Position numbers and translations under genes: made by a program. This document shows positions 1 through 3,751 of a stretch of 5,445 bases of DNA, piece by piece; position 1 is the stretch's first letter; every line of letters begins with the position of its first letter. The notes below the pieces were generated by a model. The model had not been told where the DNA came from and did no database searches. It saw only the letters and a program-made list of their open reading frames with translations. This DNA comes from Paraclostridium ghonii (GTDB taxonomy: Bacteria > Bacillota > Clostridia > Peptostreptococcales > Peptostreptococcaceae), in the NCBI RefSeq assembly GCF_023653455.1, contig NZ_JAKEDR010000198.1, positions 1 to 5,445 of the forward strand. The letters run 5' to 3'.

Positions 1-138
1 CCCTGTGTATCCTGTTGGTCCTATCAGTCCTTGTATTCCTGTATCTCCCGTGTATCCTGTATAACCTGTGTATCCTGTTGGCCCTATTAATCCTTGGGCT
101 CCTGTATATCCTGTATACCCTGTATATCCTGTTGGTCC
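1..138 (-). repeat. Second Gly-X-Y repeat block, open at the left edge
   Basis: Encodes residues 158-203, uninterrupted triplets including seven Gly-Tyr-Thr. The block still continues at the window edge, so the true collagen length is unknown. Confidence 0.88.
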
Positions 139-609
139 CGTTGCTCCTCCTGCAGCTAATAAAGTATAGTCTGGTGAAGTTCCTGGAGTACCACTTGGAT
201 TATTCTTATTAACAATATATACACTTCCATTATAAGTTACTACCTGCCCTTGAGTATAACTTGAAGATTGATTTGGATCAAATGGTATAGTTGACCCTAA
301 TCCTACCCCAGTAGCTCCAGTAGGTCCTTGGGCTCCCGTATATCCTGTGTAACCTGTATACCCTGTTGGCCCTTGCGCTCCTGTATATCCTGTTGGTCCT
401 GTATACCCTGTTGGTCCACCAGCTGGACCTTGTGGTCCTGTATATCCTGTTGGTCCTTGCGGTCCTTGTTGACCAGGAGGGCCTTGTGGTCCTGTAGGTC
501 CAGTGTATCCTATTGTCCATGGACAAGAACAGTGATTGCACATATGTTTAAATGCACAATGATCGCACATACAGTTATAAATACCTGTACATCTACCATT
601 ACAATTCAT
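1..609 (-). CDS. Collagen-like, probably exosporium (BclA-type) surface protein, 5' part only
   Basis: Reading the minus strand from the ATG at 609 gives 203 codons with no stop, running off the left edge. Residues 1-31 are Cys/His-rich (Cys at 3, 7, 13, 15, 18, 24, 27 and 29; His at 17, 22 and 26). Residues 34-101 are Gly-X-Y triplets rich in GPT, GPQ and GYT. Residues 102-155 are a non-collagenous insert ([27 protein letters not shown]). Triplets resume at about 158 and continue to the edge. Known of the family: such proteins form trimeric stalks on spores, with Thr residues in the Y position O-glycosylated. Start choice: GGAGG lies 10 nt upstream, and an earlier ATG at 626 stops after six codons. 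No secretion signal or membrane segment is visible, which fits mother-cell assembly onto a spore. The C-terminal trimerisation domain is outside the window. There is a Gly-Gly break at residues 64-65. The collagen-like nature is certain; the exosporium location is inferred. Confidence 0.88.
   Translation of the reverse strand, partial: MNCNGRCTGIYNCMCDHCAFKHMCNHCSCPWTIGYTGPTGPQGPPGQQGPQGPTGYTGPQGPAGGPTGYTGPTGYTGAQGPTGYTGYTGYTGAQGPTGATGVGLGSTIPFDPNQSSSYTQGQVVTYNGSVYIVNKNNPSGTPGTSPDYTLLAAGGATGPTGYTGYTGYTGAQGLIGPTGYTGYTGYTGDTGIQGLIGPTGYTG
145..306 (-). other. Non-collagenous insert domain in the collagen-like protein
   Basis: Encodes residues 102-155, which break the Gly-X-Y register for 54 residues. 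The stretch has the pattern Tyr-x-x-Gly-x-Val-Val-x-Tyr-Asn-Gly-x-x-Tyr-Ile-Val, then Thr-Pro-Gly-x-Ser-Pro-Asp-Tyr-x-Leu-Leu. This resembles the small beta-rich modules seen in chitin/carbohydrate-binding (CBM5/12-like) repeats and in other Firmicute collagen-like proteins. The resemblance is by eye, and ligand binding is not demonstrated. Confidence 0.6.
307..510 (-). repeat. First Gly-X-Y repeat block of the collagen-like gene
   Basis: Encodes residues 34-101, collagen triplets with Gly in every third position except for one Gly-Gly interruption at residues 64-65. Thr is the commonest residue in the Y position. Gly-Tyr-Thr occurs seven times here, three of them in tandem at residues 83-91. 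At DNA level the unit reads roughly as GGA-TAT-ACA. Such short repeats are prone to slippage and length variation. Confidence 0.9.
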
Positions 610-619
610 ATTATAGTTT

Positions 620-624
620 CCTCC
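620..624 (-). promoter_or_regulatory. Ribosome binding site of the collagen-like gene
   Basis: GGAGG on the minus strand with a 10-nt gap to the ATG at 609. It decides the start, because the ATG at 626 opens only a six-codon frame. I searched 631-760 for a sporulation -10 element (CATA on the minus strand) and found none. Confidence 0.7.
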
Positions 625-1036
625 ATTTTAAATATATTTTTTATTTGTTTTACTAACTTTAAGTTTAAATATTTTCTAATGGTATAAATCATATAACTAT
701 TTGTAGAAGTCGACATTATTTTATTTTTATAATTCTAATTGTTTTATAGGTGACATGATTAAATTACTTATTTTAAAATAAGAATTCATTATTCATTAAA
801 TTAAATGAGTCTATATCGTTTGAAATATAAATTAGTTTAACATCTTCTATAATAAAATATGAACTATTCTCTGTGTTGGTGACATATCATGGTATTAAAT
901 TTTATATTTTTTAATATAACTCGCAGATTAGCTTTTTACATATAGTATATAAATTTTCAACGTATTCACATCTATTTTAGCTTTGAATCTATATTAATTA
1001 TCAAAACCCAATAAAAATTTTAATTATTGTCAATCT

Positions 1037-1091
1037 ATTATAACCATCATTAACAGCCGCGCCTAATTCTGCTGTTAATGATGGTTATAAT
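1037..1091. repeat. Perfect 21-bp inverted repeat with 13-nt loop
   Basis: The left arm at 1037-1057 (starts ATTATAACC) is exactly complementary to the right arm at 1071-1091. The loop, CGCGCCTAATTCT at 1058-1070, starts GC-rich in an otherwise AT-rich stretch. A further 5-bp outer stem (1033-1037 with 1096-1100) could form as an alternative with a bulge. Neither strand has a T-run directly after the stem, so it is not a typical intrinsic terminator. It could be a structured RNA, a recombination or transposition relic, or a protein-binding dyad. Confidence 0.75.
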
Positions 1092-1216
1092 TAATTAGAT
1101 ATAAGTGATAAATGTATTTAATATTCCAAATTTCCATTTTCATAAAAACTGTATCTAGTGTATTTTACTTAATTTCTAATAATGTTCATTTGTAAAATAA
1201 CATTATATTTTATTTA

Positions 1217-1236
1217 GATTATTTTTTAAAATAATC
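1217..1236. repeat. Short perfect AT-rich palindrome
   Basis: Arms GATTATTTT and AAAATAATC (9 bp each) flank TT. It lies about 170 bp upstream of the likely glycosyltransferase promoter. It could be an operator, but AT-rich palindromes of this size also arise by chance. Confidence 0.3.
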
Positions 1237-1404
1237 ACAAACATATAATTTATACATACACTGTAAGAGATCAATATAGAATAAAGAGTTCACTCCTTTT
1301 TAAAGTGGACCATAGAGTTTATAATTAATTTTTTGCAAATTTATTTTAGTACTACTTTATATAACCAATAATTTTTTTAATATAATGAATAAGTTGACTA
1401 CTAA

Positions 1405-1413
1405 CATATAATA
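1405..1413 (+). promoter_or_regulatory. Candidate sporulation-type -10 element for the glycosyltransferase
   Basis: CATATAATA fits the sigma-K -10 pattern CATAnnnTA, and CATATAAT is one base off the sigma-E -10 CATACAnT. A start of transcription near 1420 would leave a short leader with the ribosome binding site at 1431, which is sensible geometry. No convincing -35 element sits at the right distance. TTGACT at 1394-1399 is too close to pair with it. Chance matches are likely in sequence this AT-rich, so this is only a candidate. Confidence 0.25.
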
Positions 1414-1430
1414 TATAAGATTTAATATTT

Positions 1431-1437
1431 AAGGAGG
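1431..1437 (+). promoter_or_regulatory. Ribosome binding site of the glycosyltransferase, with two staggered ATGs
   Basis: AAGGAGG is a near-ideal Shine-Dalgarno. It lies 6 nt before an ATG at 1444, which opens a three-residue frame ending in TAA at 1453-1455, and 10 nt before the ATG at 1448 that starts the glycosyltransferase. The better-spaced ATG is therefore the unproductive one. Confidence 0.75.
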
Positions 1438-1447
1438 TTTTCAATGA

Positions 1448-2539
1448 ATGAATAAGTATAAAATTTGTGTTTATGCTATTTGTAAAAATGAAGAAAAGTT
1501 TGTAGAGCGTTGGGTAAATTCTATGAGTGATGCTGATTATATAGTGGTGTGTGACACTGGATCTACAGATAATACTGTTGATAAATTTAAGTCATTAGGT
1601 ATAACCACTAAATATATTAATATTTCACCTTGGCGTTTTGATGAGGCTCGCAATCAATGTATTGATTTAATTCCTGAAGATGTGGATATATGCATTTGTA
1701 CAGATTTAGATGAGATATTAGAACCTGGATGGAGAGAAGTTTTAGAGTCTAATTGGAGGCCTAATACTCAACAAGCACGATATACTTTTGTATGGTCTTC
1801 TGATTCAAACGGTAATCCATTAAAAACATCTATAGCAGTAAAAATTCATGCTCGCAAAGGATTTAAGTGGATTTACCCCGTACATGAAGTACTCGATTAT
1901 TCTGGATCAGATCCTTTTATAATGACCGACATATACGGTTTAAAAGTTCGCCATCTTCAAGACCACACTAAATCTCGTACTCAATACTTACCTCTTTTAG
2001 AACTTTCTGCAAAACTTTATCCTGACTACGACCGTAATATTCACTACTTAGGTCGTGAATATATGTATCATAAAAAATATAATGAATGTATAGAAACCCT
2101 TAAACACCACCTATCTCTATCTACAGCTTTATGGGGTGATGAAAGAGCTGCATCTATGCGTTATATAGCCAATTCATATCAATCTCTTGGTGATACGTCA
2201 TCTGCTAAAAGTTGGTTGTTACGTGCTATTGCAGAATCTCCTCATACTAGAGAACCCTATCTTGCTTTGGCGAAATTAGCATATGAATTACATGATTGGA
2301 CTTTACTTTATTGGGTGTGTGAGTCAGCTTTACGTATACCTCATCCTACAGGCTCATATTTAGATGAGCCAGAATGTTGGGGATATTTGTTTGATGATTT
2401 TGCGGGTCTTAGTTGTTATCATTTGGGATTAGGCGATAAAGCCATTGAGTTTGCTCAAAAAGCTTTATCATATGCTCCTGATGATATTCGTTTACAAAAT
2501 AACTTAATATTTTGTTTAGATCGTTTTAAAAACTTATAA
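1448..2539 (+). CDS. GT2-family glycosyltransferase with C-terminal TPR-like repeats (SgtA-like)
   Basis: A complete 363-residue cytoplasmic protein. Residues 5-150 are a GT-A fold glycosyltransferase family 2 domain: ICVYAICKNEE near the N-terminus (nucleotide-sugar binding loop), DTGSTD at 36-41, WRFDEARN at 62-69, the metal-binding DxD motif DLD at 86-88 followed by Glu89, and PVHE at 144-147. Residues about 195-355 are helical, with TPR-like pieces (YLGREYMYHKKYNECIETL, YIANSYQSLGDTSSAKSWL, GLGDKAIEFAQKALSYAPDD). No signal peptide or membrane span is seen. The family transfers a sugar from a nucleotide donor; the GT2+TPR layout is that of protein glycosyltransferases found beside collagen-like spore proteins, such as SgtA next to bclA3 in Clostridioides difficile. 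The likely substrate here is the divergent collagen-like protein at 1-609, an inference from position. All motifs are intact, and its own terminator follows, so it is probably monocistronic. Donor sugar unknown. Confidence 0.9.
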   Translation: MNKYKICVYAICKNEEKFVERWVNSMSDADYIVVCDTGSTDNTVDKFKSLGITTKYINISPWRFDEARNQCIDLIPEDVDICICTDLDEILEPGWREVLESNWRPNTQQARYTFVWSSDSNGNPLKTSIAVKIHARKGFKWIYPVHEVLDYSGSDPFIMTDIYGLKVRHLQDHTKSRTQYLPLLELSAKLYPDYDRNIHYLGREYMYHKKYNECIETLKHHLSLSTALWGDERAASMRYIANSYQSLGDTSSAKSWLLRAIAESPHTREPYLALAKLAYELHDWTLLYWVCESALRIPHPTGSYLDEPECWGYLFDDFAGLSCYHLGLGDKAIEFAQKALSYAPDDIRLQNNLIFCLDRFKNL

Positions 2540-2552
2540 AAAAGTACTTTAT

Positions 2553-2594
2553 GCGGCATGTATTAGGTATTCAACCGGATACATACCGCTTTTT
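2553..2594 (+). terminator. Intrinsic terminator after the glycosyltransferase
   Basis: The stem GCGGCATGTAT (2553-2563) pairs with ATACATACCGC (2579-2589), 11 bp with one C-A mismatch. An inner GGT/ACC stem lies in the loop, and a T-run (2590-2594, then ATTT) follows. It starts 13 nt after the TAA stop. Confidence 0.85.
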
Positions 2595-2605
2595 ATTTGT
2601 ATACG

Positions 2606-2777
2606 CTAATTATTATAAAAATAAATATAGTCATCTATAAGCTTAGTAATTTCATTAGAATTTTTAGTATCAGCTAAATATAAAAGTTCAGATTTAATAT
2701 TACTGAAAAATCTCTCAATAGGGGGAATTGTCCAAACAATTTTCTTTTAGAGACATAGATTTATGTAGAAGTAACTT
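2606..2777 (-). pseudogene. Decayed C-terminal fragment of an IS3-family transposase (OrfB)
   Basis: On the minus strand, upstream part first, codons read LLLHKSMSLKENCLDNSP in one frame. They then continue as PIERFFSNIKSELLYLADTK...YIYFYNN and a TAG stop (2606-2608) in another. Joined, this matches the signature around the catalytic Glu of IS3/IS150-type integrase cores (SMSxKxNCxDNxxxExFFxxxKxE). The frame breaks at the five-base G-run at 2721-2725; one base fewer would restore it. The usual final residues after FYN are missing, and the upstream side stops at a TAA at 2778-2780 beside the hairpin at 2787. Only some 57 codons of a roughly 280-codon protein remain, so it cannot encode an active transposase. 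No terminal inverted repeats are visible. Confidence 0.8.
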
Positions 2778-2786
2778 TTAGTATTT

Positions 2787-2846
2787 AAATATTGCCCTTA
2801 AAAAAGAATATAGCAAAAGCTATCTTCTTTTTTAAGGGCAATATTT
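2787..2846. terminator. Long bidirectional terminator hairpin
   Basis: The arms 2787-2814 and 2819-2846 pair over 28 bp with a single T-C mismatch around an AAAA (UUUU on the minus strand) loop. On either strand the inner stem is followed by TTTTTT and preceded by AAAAAA, the form of an intrinsic terminator working in both directions. The stop codon of the minus-strand GidA-family fragment (2832-2834) lies inside the stem. Confidence 0.85.
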
Positions 2847-3320
2847 TCTTATTAAAAACCCCTTCCAACCCTGTCTTTTAACTCTATTTTCTATTTCCTT
2901 TTTATCTATAGTATAAAATCCTAATTCTTTCATTCTATTAAAATAAATACTTCCTGCAAAAGTAAATTTCAATCTATCTGCATTTTCCTCTTTTAATTCT
3001 TGGTTAGCATGGGATATAAAGTCTCCAATAGCTATACTAGTTGGTAATTGTAATAAATACATCCCTATTGCATTTCTAGCTGCATTATGTCCTGCTAAAG
3101 ATCCAGTACATATAGCTTCTGTGTGACCTACAAAGAATCCACTTTTTTCTCCACCTACAAATAAGTTTTCAAGCCCTGTTACTCTCATATAATTATCTCT
3201 TGGTGCAACTGAAAAATATCTTACAGAATTTCCTTTTCCCCCAGAGTACGGATCTACTATTATTGCTCCTTCAAATCCTGGTATTTTTCTCAATTTTTCA
3301 AGTAGGTAAAATGGAGCCAT
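2832..3320 (-). pseudogene. GidA-family FAD-dependent oxidoreductase, C-terminal fragment
   Basis: The 162 codons end at the natural C-terminus. Residues 18-45 (GAIIVDPYSGGKGNSVRY, then APRDNYMRV) lead into GLENLFVGGEKSGFFVGHTEAICTGSLAGHNAAR at 49-82. This is the C-terminal FAD-contacting Gly-rich segment of the GidA/MnmG/TrmFO superfamily. The family includes tRNA-modifying flavoproteins, but MnmG and TrmFO have Ala-Gly-Gln where this has Gly-Gly-Glu, so it may be a distinct clostridial oxidoreductase. Intact relatives are more than 400 residues long with an N-terminal Rossmann FAD motif (GxGxxG), which is absent here. The frame stays open a little upstream of the ATG at 3320 (RGHAKL), so the true break is probably at 3321-3345, where IS256 sequence begins. 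No ribosome binding site is well placed for this ATG. Probably non-functional, although a short protein could still be made. Confidence 0.75.
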
Positions 3321-3329
3321 TAGTTTTGC

Positions 3330-3566
3330 ATGACCTCGATTGTTAGTATTGCAACTACAAATGCAATGGAAAGTTATAATAGACAGTTAAGAAAGGTAAC
3401 CAAATCTAAAGTAGTATTCCCATCATATACTTCGCTTTATAAATCTTTATACTCATCTACGATAGATATAGCTAATAAATGGACTAAAAAGATTAGAAAC
3501 TTGAGTCAAATATTAGCACACTTAAGTATTTACTTTGAAGAAAGACTTACATCATCTATATACTAA
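3330..3566 (+). pseudogene. IS256-family (mutator-type) transposase, C-terminal fragment
   Basis: The 78 codons read TTNAMESYNRQLRKVTKSKVVFPSY from residue 9, followed by LYKSLY, DIANKWTKKIRNLSQILAHLSIYFEERL. This is the characteristic C-terminus of IS256-family transposases, which usually have about 400 residues. Glu14 in NAME lines up with the catalytic Glu of the DDE triad; the two catalytic Asp residues upstream are missing. An in-frame TAG at 3321-3323 precedes the first ATG, and there is no Shine-Dalgarno, so the ATG is probably incidental and homology likely begins around residue 4-9. The fragment is convergent with the repeat protein and abuts the cut end of the oxidoreductase gene head to head. 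No terminal inverted repeat was recognised downstream to about 3620. Confidence 0.85.
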
Positions 3567-3636
3567 TTTCTTAAAAAGGTATAAATTCCCTTATATGGAT
3601 ATTGTTTTTTGTAAAAAAGGGAAAAATATAAGTAAA

Positions 3637-3660
3637 GGATTATGACGTATAGCCATAACC
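3637..3660 (-). terminator. Candidate terminator of the repeat-protein gene
   Basis: On the minus strand GGTTATG pairs with CATAATCC (one bulged base), with two further inner pairs, one a G-T wobble. TTTTACTTATATTTTT follows. It lies about 92 nt beyond the stop codon at 3752. The stem is modest, so confidence is moderate. The rest of 3567-3751 shows only AT-rich sequence with a weak 8-bp hairpin at 3726-3747. Confidence 0.4.
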
Positions 3661-3751
3661 CCTTGAAATCATTATTTTTAAAATTGAATTTATTCTAGAG
3701 AATACACATTTTACTTTACAGCCTCGATTATATTATTATATATAATCTATA

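Larger units (their letters stand above)
610..1447. other. Divergent intergenic region without a gene
   Basis: About 840 very AT-rich bases between the two divergent genes. No open frame with a credible ribosome binding site was found on either strand. It contains one strong hairpin (1037-1091), a short perfect palindrome (1217-1236), a weaker 8-bp hairpin (1179-1206) and the candidate promoter and ribosome binding site of the glycosyltransferase. The word GGTGACAT occurs twice, at 749-756 and 878-885. The length is large for a plain divergent promoter region, so a small RNA or a decayed element is possible. Confidence 0.6.

Noticed and set aside
15..212. Plus-strand open frame rich in Leu, Ile and Tyr over the collagen repeats
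   Set aside because: It is the antisense of the Gly-X-Thr repeat; its low-complexity hydrophobic sequence follows from the repeat, and it has no ribosome binding site.
278..687. Two open frames (minus 278-541, plus 328-687) over the first collagen block
   Set aside because: Both are out-of-frame shadows of the collagen codons (runs of Arg-Thr or Ser-Cys-Trp), with no family match.
1005..1033. Minus-strand TTGACA as a promoter for the collagen-like gene
   Set aside because: No -10 element lies at the expected spacing, and it is about 400 bp from the gene.
1225..1298. Minus-strand AAGGAG followed by GTG and a frame of about 24 codons (1296 downward)
   Set aside because: The GTG sits directly on the Shine-Dalgarno with no proper spacing, and the short peptide matches nothing I recognise.
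1288..1310. Imperfect dyad GTTCACT/AGTGGAC as a possible insertion-sequence end
   Set aside because: Only 7 bp with one wobble, and no partner repeat or target duplication was found nearby.
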